DNA from: UBA1450 sp964452355
Lineage (GTDB): Bacteria; Patescibacteriota; Microgenomatia; UBA1406; GWC2-37-13
Length of the DNA stretch: 64,000 nt
Reading direction: 5' to 3'
Assembly (NCBI GenBank): GCA_964452355.1
Contig: CAYVKV010000007.1
Span: forward strand, 8,588 to 72,587
Position numbers and translations under genes: made by a program. Positions within the stretch are counted from its first letter, which is position 1; each line of letters opens with the position of its first letter. Positions 1-7,787 of the stretch are shown piece by piece. The notes below the pieces were generated by a model. That model worked only from the letters and a program-made list of their open reading frames with translations. It was not told the origin of the DNA and did no database searches.

Positions 1-222
1 ATTGTTTCAAAAGATACGCAGAAATTGATCGATTCTTTAAAGCCTTTTGGTGTTGGAAAAGTTACTGGTGCGGGTGGGGTAAAAGGTGGTTCTGGAATGA
101 TACTGTTTTGTGCAAACGACGTACAATCAATAAAAACAATAAGATTAATTCATTCTGATAAAGTTTTTAATTTCTCCCAAAACTTAACAGGGATTATATT
201 TGTCAAGGAGTCTGACACTTAA
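1..222 (+). CDS. GHMP-family kinase, C-terminal part (mevalonate-kinase-like), truncated by window start
   Basis: The frame is open from base 1 to the TAA at 220-222 with no upstream start, so this is the last 73 residues of a longer gene. It contains KLIDSLKPFGVGKVTGAGG followed by a Gly-rich stretch and GMILF. This matches the C-terminal GHMP-kinase signature (lid helix, then K-[LV]-TGAGGGG-C-[MI]) of mevalonate and phosphomevalonate kinases. In this family the Gly-rich loop helps shape the active site for ATP-dependent phosphorylation. The neighbour uppS uses isoprenyl diphosphates, which fits a mevalonate route for lipid-carrier synthesis. The last 20 bases overlap the convergent pilin-like gene. 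Which GHMP kinase it is cannot be decided from this fragment. Confidence 0.7.
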   Translation: MVSKDTQKLIDSLKPFGVGKVTGAGGVKGGSGMILFCANDVQSIKTIRLIHSDKVFNFSQNLTGIIFVKESDT

Positions 223-736
223 AACCACCTCCACCTTTATCTATGCATTGTGAAGCCGGAGAACCAAGAGGGTTACCTCCCACATTACAGCAAACCAAAG
301 ACGGACCAGGTACACATGTTTGTCCATCCACAACACATGAATTTACCGTTGGTAATACAAAGCGCCAATTACCCTGTTCATCTCGCCTTATCACCCCGAG
401 TATATCTCCCGTGATGACGGTAAATATTCCCAGAACGGCAATGAGGAGAATTATGCCCAGTACTGCATGGGTCATTTGAAGTCGTGCTTTTTCCAGCTTT
501 TCTTGCTCTCCTCCCGAAGTAACCCATAGGCTCGCGCCCCACAAGAGATATATGAGCGCTGCAAATGCAGCAAATAAAACAAATGTCTGTATTGTCGTCA
601 TCACGACTTTCCCAAGCCCTACCGCAGGATTATCAAAAACCGGTCCCGGAGGTTTTATCGGACTACCAAATACGCTATTGACTCCGGCTGCTGAGACAGA
701 GAAAATAGTACTGATTATTGAAGTTAGCGTACTCAT
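203..736 (-). CDS. VirB2/TrbC-like two-helix membrane protein with Cys-rich tail
   Basis: 177 aa. Two hydrophobic helices (about residues 45-70 and 88-112) flank a short polar loop SGGEQEKLEKAR, the arrangement seen in VirB2/TrbC pilin-like proteins of Gram-positive and CPR type IV secretion-like loci. After the second helix lies an exported tail of about 65 residues with six cysteines (C..C..CC..C..C), probably disulfide-bonded. Its ATG overlaps the TGA of the upstream gene (ATGA), so the two are translationally coupled. It is likely a membrane or pilus component of a secretion or surface apparatus. The same loop motif recurs in four other proteins of the window. Exact function is not known. 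Confidence 0.65.
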   Translation of the reverse strand: MSTLTSIISTIFSVSAAGVNSVFGSPIKPPGPVFDNPAVGLGKVVMTTIQTFVLFAAFAALIYLLWGASLWVTSGGEQEKLEKARLQMTHAVLGIILLIAVLGIFTVITGDILGVIRRDEQGNWRFVLPTVNSCVVDGQTCVPGPSLVCCNVGGNPLGSPASQCIDKGGGGFKCQTP

Positions 737-1029
737 AAAAAGGGGAAATCAATATTGGTAATAAATCCAAGCAAGTTGACGAGAACCGATGCAACAATGA
801 TAACAAATATTCCAATAACCGCAAATGTTGCGGTTTGTTGGGCCTTCTGAACTTTTTCAGGATCTCCACCTGCCGTAATGATAAGATATGCCGACCAAAC
901 GAGCATCCATCCAAATATTAATCCGCCAAGAATGTATATGAGTGGAACGAGCACTCCCAATAAGACGCTGATATTTGCAAATCGTACTGCGGGGAAGGTC
1001 GTGGGGTTGATGAGAGGGGTCGGAGACAT
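733..1029 (-). CDS. VirB2/TrbC-like two-helix membrane protein
   Basis: 98 aa. Two long hydrophobic segments (about residues 22-52 and 68-93) are separated by the polar loop AGGDPEKVQKAQQ, almost identical to the loop in the C-terminal module of the 578-aa protein at 18489-20225 (SAGDPEKVKKAQE). This is the size and topology of VirB2/TrbC pilin-like subunits. It is the first gene of a two-gene minus-strand operon with the Cys-tailed pilin-like protein. A promoter lies just upstream, in the divergent region shared with uppS. Confidence 0.65.
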   Translation of the reverse strand: MSPTPLINPTTFPAVRFANISVLLGVLVPLIYILGGLIFGWMLVWSAYLIITAGGDPEKVQKAQQTATFAVIGIFVIIVASVLVNLLGFITNIDFPFL

Positions 1030-1046
1030 ATGAATGAGTGTATAAT

Positions 1047-1075
1047 ACTATAATACGAAAAGCAAGAATTACCAA
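1047..1075 (-). promoter_or_regulatory. Candidate sigma70-type promoter for the two-gene pilin-like operon
   Basis: On the minus strand TTGGTA (1075-1070) is followed by a 17-base spacer and TATAGT (1052-1047), 17 bases before the ATG at 1029. On the plus strand the same stretch holds two overlapping TATAAT boxes (1041-1046 and 1049-1054) that could serve uppS. The assignment rests on consensus matching only. Confidence 0.45.
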
Positions 1076-1097
1076 CGCGTGATTTTTGAAAAAATAT

Positions 1098-1784
1098 ATG
1101 CAAAATACTCTCAAACATGTCGCCATTATTCCTGATGGGAATAGAAGATGGGCAAAAAATAAAGGGTTACCAACGATAGAAGGTCATCGACGAGGCTTTA
1201 ATAGAGCCAAAGAATTGACTAAAAAAGCTCGTGAGCTTGACATTGAAATACTTACCCTTTGGGCATTTTCAACAGAAAACTGGAAACGGAGCAAGGATGA
1301 AGTGGGATACCTAATGAAAATATACGAACGTTGGATAGATGATTATTTGAAAGAAGCCATAGTGGATAAGGTGAAGCTCATTCATATTGGGCGAAAAGAT
1401 AGAATCAACAAGACGCTCCTTGAGAAAATTCAAAATGCAGAAGAACAAACCAAAACCTTTCGTAAATATACCTTGGTGCTCGCTCTCGATTATGGCGGTC
1501 AAGATGAAATTCTTCGCGCGGTTCAACAGCTTATAAAAGACAAGCCAGAGTCTAAAAATGTCGATGAAGCACTCATTACTTCATATCTTGATACAAAAGA
1601 TATACCAAGCCCAGACTTGATCATTCGAACCAGTGGTGAGAAACGTTTATCTGGTTTTTTGCTCTGGGGATCTGCTTATGCGGAGTTTGCATTTATTGAT
1701 GAATGTTTTCCTGATTTTACGACTGATTTGTTTGAAAAATGTATCGATGAGTACAAAAAACGCTTACGAAGATTTGGAAAATAA
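1098..1784 (+). CDS. uppS: Isoprenyl transferase (undecaprenyl diphosphate synthase family)
   Basis: 228 aa from the ATG at 1098; a TTG at 1086 is in frame but less likely. The protein starts MQNTLKHVAIIPDGNRRWA, with the catalytic Asp of the cis-prenyltransferase motif (IPDGNRRWA). It continues with the FSTENW region, and near the C-terminus IIRTSGEKRLSGFLLW and YAEFAF, the conserved regions that bind isopentenyl diphosphate. It condenses isopentenyl diphosphate units in cis to make the C55 lipid carrier for cell-wall and glycan export. Length is typical for the family. The upstream GHMP kinase would supply precursors. Confidence 0.93.
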   Translation: MQNTLKHVAIIPDGNRRWAKNKGLPTIEGHRRGFNRAKELTKKARELDIEILTLWAFSTENWKRSKDEVGYLMKIYERWIDDYLKEAIVDKVKLIHIGRKDRINKTLLEKIQNAEEQTKTFRKYTLVLALDYGGQDEILRAVQQLIKDKPESKNVDEALITSYLDTKDIPSPDLIIRTSGEKRLSGFLLWGSAYAEFAFIDECFPDFTTDLFEKCIDEYKKRLRRFGK

Positions 1785-1834
1785 TCTTCTTTTCCCGCAT
1801 AATTCTCTCAACCATTGGATATAATTAAGCTTAT

Positions 1835-2881
1835 ATGTTTGCTCCGAAATTTCAAATCACCAACAAAATCCTCAGAAATATTTCAACCATTGAAGCGGTT
1901 GAAGAGGTGATAAAACATGCCCCCATTTTACCCTTGTGGGAAAAGGATTTTCGAGAGGATGCAATCGTTCGATCGGTCCATCATGGTACCCATATTGAGG
2001 GAAATAAACTGGAGAAAGAAGAAGCGTATGATGTTCTTCGCGGCAAAGAAGTAATGGCTCGAGCGCGCGATGTGCAAGAAGTGATCAATTATCGAAAAGT
2101 AATCGATCTCATTGATCAGGAGTCAAAAAAGAGGAATGCTCAAATTACCGAACTATTTGTGCATAAAATTCATGAAATTGTTGTATTAAATATTTTAGGC
2201 ACAGACCAATCGGGAAAGTACCGGACAAAACAAGTAGTAATAAAAAATTCAGAGACCGGCGAAGTAACGTTTAAGCCCCCCGTTCCGCTTGAAGTACCAT
2301 ACTTGATGAAGGAGTTTATTGCGTGGACGAATAATGTTTCAAATGACGAGTTGCATCCGATTTTGAAAGCGGGAATTGCACATCATGAGTTGGTGCGAAT
2401 TCATCCGTATATAGATGGAAACGGGAGAGTAGCGCGCGTGCTCGCGACACTTGTACTGCTTATGGGAGGATACGATATTCGAAGATTTTTTTCGTTGGAG
2501 GAGTATTATGACAAAGATGCTATGTCGTATTATGAAAATTTACAACGGGCAACCGCTGGGGATATGACGACATGGCTTGAATATTTTACTTTTGGTGCTT
2601 CGGTTGAGTTTGTACGAGTGAAAGATAAAATACTGAGATTGTCAAAAGATGCTAAGATGAAAGAAAATTTTGGTGGGAAGCAAATATTTCTCACCGATCG
2701 ACAGATAAAACTCATCGAATATATGCAAGATATTGGATATATTCAAAACAAGGCATTTGCATCTCTCTTTCCTGACCTTTCTGAAGACTCGATCTTGCGA
2801 GATATAAAGGAACTTATCAGCAATAAACTTATAAAAAAGATTGGAAAAACAAAAGCGGCACGGTATGTATTAACAGGATAG
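1835..2881 (+). CDS. Fic/DOC family protein (predicted AMPylase) with C-terminal winged helix
   Basis: 348 aa. The Fic core motif is complete at about residues 189-200: HPYIDGNGRVAR, containing the catalytic His and the Gly-Asn-Gly-Arg phosphate-binding loop. An N-terminal GTHIEGNKLEKEEA segment (about residues 51-64) resembles the autoinhibitory (S/T)xxxE(G/N) helix of class II Fic proteins. The last ~80 residues look like a winged-helix DNA-binding domain. Fic proteins usually transfer AMP to a hydroxyl on a target protein; the target here is unknown. A TATAAT box at 1820-1825 ends nine bases before the ATG, so the mRNA may be nearly leaderless. The gene opens a small run of stress or DNA-related genes. 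Confidence 0.88.
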   Translation: MFAPKFQITNKILRNISTIEAVEEVIKHAPILPLWEKDFREDAIVRSVHHGTHIEGNKLEKEEAYDVLRGKEVMARARDVQEVINYRKVIDLIDQESKKRNAQITELFVHKIHEIVVLNILGTDQSGKYRTKQVVIKNSETGEVTFKPPVPLEVPYLMKEFIAWTNNVSNDELHPILKAGIAHHELVRIHPYIDGNGRVARVLATLVLLMGGYDIRRFFSLEEYYDKDAMSYYENLQRATAGDMTTWLEYFTFGASVEFVRVKDKILRLSKDAKMKENFGGKQIFLTDRQIKLIEYMQDIGYIQNKAFASLFPDLSEDSILRDIKELISNKLIKKIGKTKAARYVLTG

Positions 2882-2916
2882 ATATTTATTCTGTTAAGGA
2901 GTTAGTAAAAAAAATT

Positions 2917-3738
2917 ATGACAAAAATAGCTATTTTTAAGGGTAAAAAAATTCGAAAAACCCTTTTTAATAACGAGTGGTGGTTTTCTGTTATCGATGTA
3001 ATTGAGGCACTTACCGATAGCTCAAATCCGAATGATTACTGGTACAGAATGAAAGTTAGGGTGAATGACGAAGAAAAGCTTCAGTTATCGACACTTTGTC
3101 GACAACTGAAATTAGAGTCATCTGATGGGAAAAAATATGAGACAGATTGTGCAGACACAGAAGGAATTTTTCGCATCATTCAATCAATTCCCTCACCCAA
3201 AGCCGAGCCGTTTAAGCGTTGGCTGGCTAAGATTGGCTATGAGCGGGTGCAAGAAATAGAAAATCCGGAACTTGCGACAAAGCGAACACGAATGCTTTAT
3301 AAGCTCAAAGGATATCCCGATGACTGGATCGAAAAACGAATGCGCGGGATTGCTATTCGAGAGGATCTGACGGATGAATGGCAAAAACGAGGTGCAAAAG
3401 AACAAAAAGATTACGAGATTCTGACAGCGGAAATTTCCAAAGCGACTTTTGGCATTATACCGAGCGAATACAAGAAGATCAAAGGTTTAAAGAGAGAAAA
3501 TTTACGTGACCACATGGACGATTTTGAGCTGATTTTTACTATGCTTGGTGAAAGGTCAGCTACGGAGATTCACAAAACCGAAAATTCAAAAGGAATTCCC
3601 AAGTTGAAAAGCGATGCTAAAAGAGGTGGTCGTGTTGCCGGCATTGCGAGAAATGAACTGGAAAAAGAAATCGGCAGACCGATTGTTTCTAGGAAAAATT
3701 TTTTACCAAAGAAAGAATCCGTAAAAAAATTGAAATAA
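2917..3738 (+). CDS. BRO-N / DinD-like DNA-damage-inducible-type protein
   Basis: 273 aa. The N-terminal ~110 residues (KIAIFKGKKIRKTLFNNEWW, then SVIDVIEALTDS and a D-YW module) match the Bro-N domain. The central region, with GYERVQEIENPELATKRTR and later DLTDEWQKRG, resembles the DinD family of damage-inducible proteins. In E. coli DinD modulates RecA-DNA filaments; a similar role here is only inferred. The C-terminus is Lys-rich. An AAGGAG sequence about 16 bases before the ATG is too far for a standard Shine-Dalgarno. No SOS box was recognised upstream. Confidence 0.75.
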   Translation: MTKIAIFKGKKIRKTLFNNEWWFSVIDVIEALTDSSNPNDYWYRMKVRVNDEEKLQLSTLCRQLKLESSDGKKYETDCADTEGIFRIIQSIPSPKAEPFKRWLAKIGYERVQEIENPELATKRTRMLYKLKGYPDDWIEKRMRGIAIREDLTDEWQKRGAKEQKDYEILTAEISKATFGIIPSEYKKIKGLKRENLRDHMDDFELIFTMLGERSATEIHKTENSKGIPKLKSDAKRGGRVAGIARNELEKEIGRPIVSRKNFLPKKESVKKLK

Positions 3739-3779
3739 AATTATGGCGGATTCTATTGTTTTAAGTGAAATATAATAGT

Positions 3780-4688
3780 ATGCCAGACACTATTTTTACA
3801 GTTGAGCTGCCTCTCATTGAAACAAGCGAGGAATTGGAAATAGTAAAAGGATTATACTCGCAATACGATTCATATTTTATTGTAAGTGGTTGTTGTAAGG
3901 AAAGGCGGGAAAAATTTGATAGATTGTGGAAAAGGTATAAACCATACGCTGATAGACATTTTTTAAGTCAAATCCGAACCAATTTTCACCAAAGATCGTG
4001 GGAAATGTATGTTGGCAATATCCTTTTAGAAAAAAAACTAACAATCCAATCACAAAACGAAGGACCTGATTTTGTATTTGATAATATCGCCTATATTGAG
4101 TGCGTTGCACCAACAAAAGGCAACCCCGCCAAACCTGACTCAGTTCCCGAAATGTTTGTCGCTACGACGCCCGAAGAAATCCGCGAACAAGATGTGCCAG
4201 TTGACAAAATGATTTTGCGAATTACGGGAGTTATAAAAGACAAGGCGTTGGATCAATATGAAAATTGGAAAAGTAAAAAATGGTTTGATTCAAAAACCCC
4301 ATTTGTTATTGCTATAAATACGGGAGATTTATCGCATATTGAAGACCCGACTATGCCAAATGTACTGAAAGCATTGTTTGGCTTTCAATTTATGCAGATC
4401 GATATCAAAACAGGTAAAATAAATTTTTCACATAGGGATAAGGTCGAGAAATCAAACAAAGAACCAGTGCCAGTCAATTATTTTATCAACATTGATTTTA
4501 GTTTTGTTAGTGGAGTTTTGTTTTCAGATAAATATGTTTTGAATCATCCCGAAAATATCGGGGAAGATTGTTTTTTTGTTAATAATCCATTTGCCGACAA
4601 TCCAGTTGAGGAGTCACTTGTTAAACTGTTCAAAAACTGGACGGCGTGCAAAGAAAATGGCTTAATAAGTTTAAAGAAGAATTATTAA
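3780..4688 (+). CDS. Uncharacterised protein with possible PD-(D/E)XK-like nuclease core
   Basis: 302 aa from the ATG at 3780; a GTG at 3765 is in frame, but a TATAAT box (3771-3776) lies between the two, favouring 3780. I do not recognise a named family. The segment EGPDFVFDNIAYIECVAPTKG (about residues 102-122) has the spacing of a restriction-endonuclease-like core (Asp, then Glu-x-hydrophobic in the next strand), as in several predicted nucleases. The rest is mixed alpha/beta without membrane segments. It follows the DinD-like gene and precedes DNA ligase, so a DNA-related role is plausible but unproven. Confidence 0.5.
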   Translation: MPDTIFTVELPLIETSEELEIVKGLYSQYDSYFIVSGCCKERREKFDRLWKRYKPYADRHFLSQIRTNFHQRSWEMYVGNILLEKKLTIQSQNEGPDFVFDNIAYIECVAPTKGNPAKPDSVPEMFVATTPEEIREQDVPVDKMILRITGVIKDKALDQYENWKSKKWFDSKTPFVIAINTGDLSHIEDPTMPNVLKALFGFQFMQIDIKTGKINFSHRDKVEKSNKEPVPVNYFINIDFSFVSGVLFSDKYVLNHPENIGEDCFFVNNPFADNPVEESLVKLFKNWTACKENGLISLKKNY

Positions 4689-4827
4689 CAGTCCCGCCGT
4701 CCCGCCGAAAATTTTTGGGGTTCCCGCCATTGAGCGGGATAAACTCCGTCAAGCAGGATAATAAAGAAGGGGGGAGTATGATAGAGAGAGGAGCCATAAT
4801 TATTTACCAACAAATCACAAAAGTTAT

Positions 4828-6612
4828 ATGAAATTTAAACAACTTTCGGTATACATCGAAAAAATAGAAAAAACAGCGTCACGGTTACAAATAACCGAAA
4901 TTCTTGCCGATCTTTTTAATAAGTTGAGACCGGAAGAATACGAAAAGGTGGTATATCTTTTGCTTGGGCGATTGACACCAAAATATAAAACGCTCAATTT
5001 CGGAATGGCTGAAACAATGGTTATACGTGCTATTTCGTCTTCGTTACAAATTGATACCTCTGAATTTACAAAAAGATATAAACAGAGTGGAGATATCGGA
5101 GAGACAACCCAAGAATACAAAAATACACAAACATCGATGCTTGAGGGCTCGCCTGACGTTCTTACCGTATTTAAAACCCTTGAGTCACTGGCTCAGGCTT
5201 CAGGCGAAGGTTCTCAAGACACAAAAATATCACGCCTTTCCGGACTGATTCAAGAACTTGATCCCCTTTCTGCGCGCTATGTAGTTCGAATTCCGCTTGG
5301 AGTGTTGCGACTGGGTTTCTCAGATATGACGGTACTTGACGCTCTTTCCTGGATGCACAAGGGGGACAAAAGTATTCGTCCCATTCTTCAAAAAGCATAT
5401 CATGTACATCCGGATTTAGGACGCATTGGAAAAATTCTCAAAGAAAAAGGACTATCTGAAGTAGAAAAACTCGAACCAAAGATTTTTACTCCAATATTGA
5501 TGATGCGAGCTGAGAGGTTGTCATCGGGAGTTGAGATCATTAAACAAATTGGCACCTGTGCAGTTGAGCCGAAATTTGATGGATTTCGGCTTCAGGTCCA
5601 CAAGAAAGGATCAGAAGTTCGTTTGTATACTCGTGGGCTTGATGATGCGACATTTATGTATCCCGACGTTGTTCACGCAGTGCGCAAAGAGGTAAAGGCT
5701 GATGAAGTTATTTTGGAAGGAGAAGCAATCGGGTATGATGCTCAAACCGACAATTTTCTCCCCTTTCAAGAGACGGTTCAACGAAAAAGAAAGTATGATA
5801 TTGAAGAAAAGGCAAAAGAAATTCCCCTTAAATTGTTTGTGTTTGAGCTCCTCTATTTAGAGGGAAAAAATTATGTTTCTGAGTCCTTTACAAAAAGACG
5901 AGCGGCATTATTGTCAATTATTGATATTCATAATAATCATGCTGACCATGGAGTTATTCCCGCCGAAGAGGAGATTATTGATGATCCTGCAAAACTTGAA
6001 ATCAAGTTTGATAATGCAATCACCAAGGGACTGGAGGGAATAGTCGCTAAAAAAATGAATGGTACCTATCAACCGGGAGCACGAGGGTGGAATTGGATCA
6101 AACTCAAGCGGAGTTATTCGTCAAAAATAGATGATACGATCGATTGTTTGGTGATGGGGTATGACTATGGAAAGGGGAAGCGAACTCAGTTTGGTATTGG
6201 AGCCTTTTTGGCAGGAATTTATGATGCAGAAAAACAGATGTTTATGACGATTGCAAAGATAGGAACGGGCCTTACTGATGATGAATGGAGAAGATTAAAA
6301 AAGCAAAGCTCAACACTTAAAGTAAAAACAATGCCCACAGAGTATGAGGTTGATAAACTTATGGATGTTGATGTGTGGGTGGCGCCGGGAATTGTGGTTG
6401 AGATCAAAGCTGATGAAATATCTCGCTCTCCAGTACATACAGCGGGTAAGATACTAAAGCCATCAAAATCAGGATCGTCCTTTGCTGTTGATGTAGCGGG
6501 ATTTGCTCTGAGATTTCCGCGCCTTGAGCGATTTCGAGATGATAAGGCAGCAGTTGACGTCACGACGCTCAAGGAAGTTGAAACGATGTTTGAAAAGCAG
6601 CGAAATAATTGA
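4828..6612 (+). CDS. lig: ATP-dependent DNA ligase (archaeal type)
   Basis: 594 aa, the normal length of archaeal-type ATP-dependent ligases. An N-terminal helical DNA-binding domain (1-230) is followed by the nucleotidyltransferase core. Motif I is EPKFDGFR with Lys249 as the predicted AMP acceptor; motif III-type VFELLYLEG, motif IV EGIVAKK and motif V WIKLKRSY follow. The C-terminal OB-fold carries the WVAPGIVVEIKADEI segment. It seals nicks in DNA using ATP. In bacteria this enzyme is usually accessory to the NAD-dependent LigA, but it is common in CPR genomes. The spacer before it (4689-4827) is GC-rich and contains small CCCGC...GCGGG inverted repeats. Confidence 0.93.
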   Translation: MKFKQLSVYIEKIEKTASRLQITEILADLFNKLRPEEYEKVVYLLLGRLTPKYKTLNFGMAETMVIRAISSSLQIDTSEFTKRYKQSGDIGETTQEYKNTQTSMLEGSPDVLTVFKTLESLAQASGEGSQDTKISRLSGLIQELDPLSARYVVRIPLGVLRLGFSDMTVLDALSWMHKGDKSIRPILQKAYHVHPDLGRIGKILKEKGLSEVEKLEPKIFTPILMMRAERLSSGVEIIKQIGTCAVEPKFDGFRLQVHKKGSEVRLYTRGLDDATFMYPDVVHAVRKEVKADEVILEGEAIGYDAQTDNFLPFQETVQRKRKYDIEEKAKEIPLKLFVFELLYLEGKNYVSESFTKRRAALLSIIDIHNNHADHGVIPAEEEIIDDPAKLEIKFDNAITKGLEGIVAKKMNGTYQPGARGWNWIKLKRSYSSKIDDTIDCLVMGYDYGKGKRTQFGIGAFLAGIYDAEKQMFMTIAKIGTGLTDDEWRRLKKQSSTLKVKTMPTEYEVDKLMDVDVWVAPGIVVEIKADEISRSPVHTAGKILKPSKSGSSFAVDVAGFALRFPRLERFRDDKAAVDVTTLKEVETMFEKQRNN

Positions 6613-6620
6613 CTTGTTTA

Positions 6621-7289
6621 CTAATGCGTTATCATCATTCTGATAAGGCGCTGGGGGTATTCGAGGAAAAAAGATTGGGGTTTTTGAACAAGTCGGCGAG
6701 TCGAAGTAAATGCAATATTTGTTCGATCAAAACAGATCTTTCCACCAGCATCTCTGACATGGAGTGCAATATCAATATCTTCGTGAATTGTCACCCCATC
6801 TTTGCAAAGATTTGGTTTAACTCTCTTCCACATTGAGCGAGTGATCGCCATGTTTGGTCCGATGAGTGGATACACGTGGAATATTTTTTTGAATGCTTCA
6901 GAAAAACTTAAGAATAATGGACCATTTATGGTCTTTGGAGATCTTCGATAATACGAGGCTCCGAGAAGCGCGTCACATTCATGTTCTGACATGTATGATT
7001 TAATCTGCTCAATCCACGTATGAGGAACTTCAGTATCGGCATCAGTTCGTGCAATAATATCTGAGGTGGCCATGTCAAATCCATGATTTCGTGTCGGAAT
7101 AGTCCCTTGCTTTTTTTCGTTTACGATCGTGATCGGATACTTTTGAGCGATCTCTAATGTTTTATCGGTGGAGTTGTTATTAATCAATATGACTTCATCA
7201 GCCGGAATAGATTGGTCGAGAATGCTTTCTATACATCTTTCGATATATTTTTCCTCGTTATATGCCGGAAGTACTACAGAGACCTTCAT
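6621..7289 (-). CDS. Family 2 glycosyltransferase
   Basis: 222 aa when started at the ATG at 7289 (MKVSVVLPAYNEEKYI). An ATG two codons upstream (7295) is in frame, but the -10 box TACAAT (7301-7296, extended by TG) ends directly next to it, so 7289 fits a leaderless start. The GT-A fold is clear: the nucleotide-binding SVVLPAYNE start, ILINNNSTDKT, and a TDADTEVP segment with the DxD metal site near residue 90. A later HEDIDIALHVRDAGG corresponds to the ED catalytic-base region. It probably adds sugars to a lipid or protein acceptor at the membrane. The next gene is a DUF2298 membrane protein, also envelope-related. Confidence 0.85.
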   Translation of the reverse strand: MKVSVVLPAYNEEKYIERCIESILDQSIPADEVILINNNSTDKTLEIAQKYPITIVNEKKQGTIPTRNHGFDMATSDIIARTDADTEVPHTWIEQIKSYMSEHECDALLGASYYRRSPKTINGPLFLSFSEAFKKIFHVYPLIGPNMAITRSMWKRVKPNLCKDGVTIHEDIDIALHVRDAGGKICFDRTNIAFTSTRRLVQKPQSFFLEYPQRLIRMMITH

Positions 7290-7489
7290 AATCATATTGT
7301 AACAAATTCATAAATTATATAAGAGGAATGGTTTGTGTGATTTTTACTTATCCACATTATGTGAGTATCTCAAATGATGCTGTTGTAATAAGCAATAATG
7401 TACCTTATTTACTATAAGATAGGTGTTTTATTGGCTGAATAATACTATAGGGCTTGACTTGATATGATGGGGTGGATTACCATGGGATT

Positions 7490-7633
7490 ATGTATAAAAA
7501 GGAGAGTATATTTTCCACGACTATTTCATCCAATCAAGTTTTAAAGAAAGACTTTAAGCAGTTTACCAATAGACAATTTGCCCGATTGTTTCAGAAGAAA
7601 ATGACGTTACCAATACAAATGTATCAACTATAA
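7490..7633 (+). CDS. Possible small basic protein (47 aa), doubtful
   Basis: ATG at 7490, TAA at 7631-7633. The peptide MYKKESIFSTTISSNQ... is basic, contains FTNRQFARLFQKK and no membrane segment. It resembles nothing I know. Support is only positional: it fills a gap and is followed 22 bases later by a strong hairpin, as a short transcription unit would be. There is no clear promoter or ribosome binding site. Chance is a real alternative. Confidence 0.2.
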   Translation: MYKKESIFSTTISSNQVLKKDFKQFTNRQFARLFQKKMTLPIQMYQL

Positions 7634-7654
7634 AAGGTGGGGAGTAATTGTCCA

Positions 7655-7719
7655 CAAAAGAAAGAGCATCACTACCGCTCGTATAAAGGGGACGACGTGT
7701 AGTAATGCTCTTTCTTTTG
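7655..7719. terminator. Long hairpin, likely bidirectional terminator
   Basis: Two 21-base arms (7655-7675 and 7699-7719) are complementary except for one position and enclose a 23-base loop. The outer stem begins CAAAAGAAAGAGCAT, so transcription to the right ends in a T-rich run (CTTTCTTTTG). The hairpin lies 68 bases beyond the stop of the minus-strand DUF2298 gene. It may end that gene and/or a short plus-strand transcript. Confidence 0.5.
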
Positions 7720-7787
7720 TTTTGAAATACTTTCCAAAACAATCATTAATACGATATCACATCTCTCAAATCTTGTCAAATATTATT

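Larger units (their letters stand above)
7296..7787. other. Long intergenic region with a small ORF and a large hairpin
   Basis: 492 bases between two minus-strand genes. The left edge holds the promoter of the glycosyltransferase gene. The middle contains a possible 47-codon ORF on the plus strand (7490-7633), and this is followed by a strong hairpin at 7655-7719. No tRNA or known RNA family was recognised. Confidence 0.5.

Noticed and set aside
6219..6572. 117-codon minus-strand ORF inside the DNA ligase gene
   Set aside because: Ser/Thr-rich shadow frame over the conserved ligase C-terminal domain.
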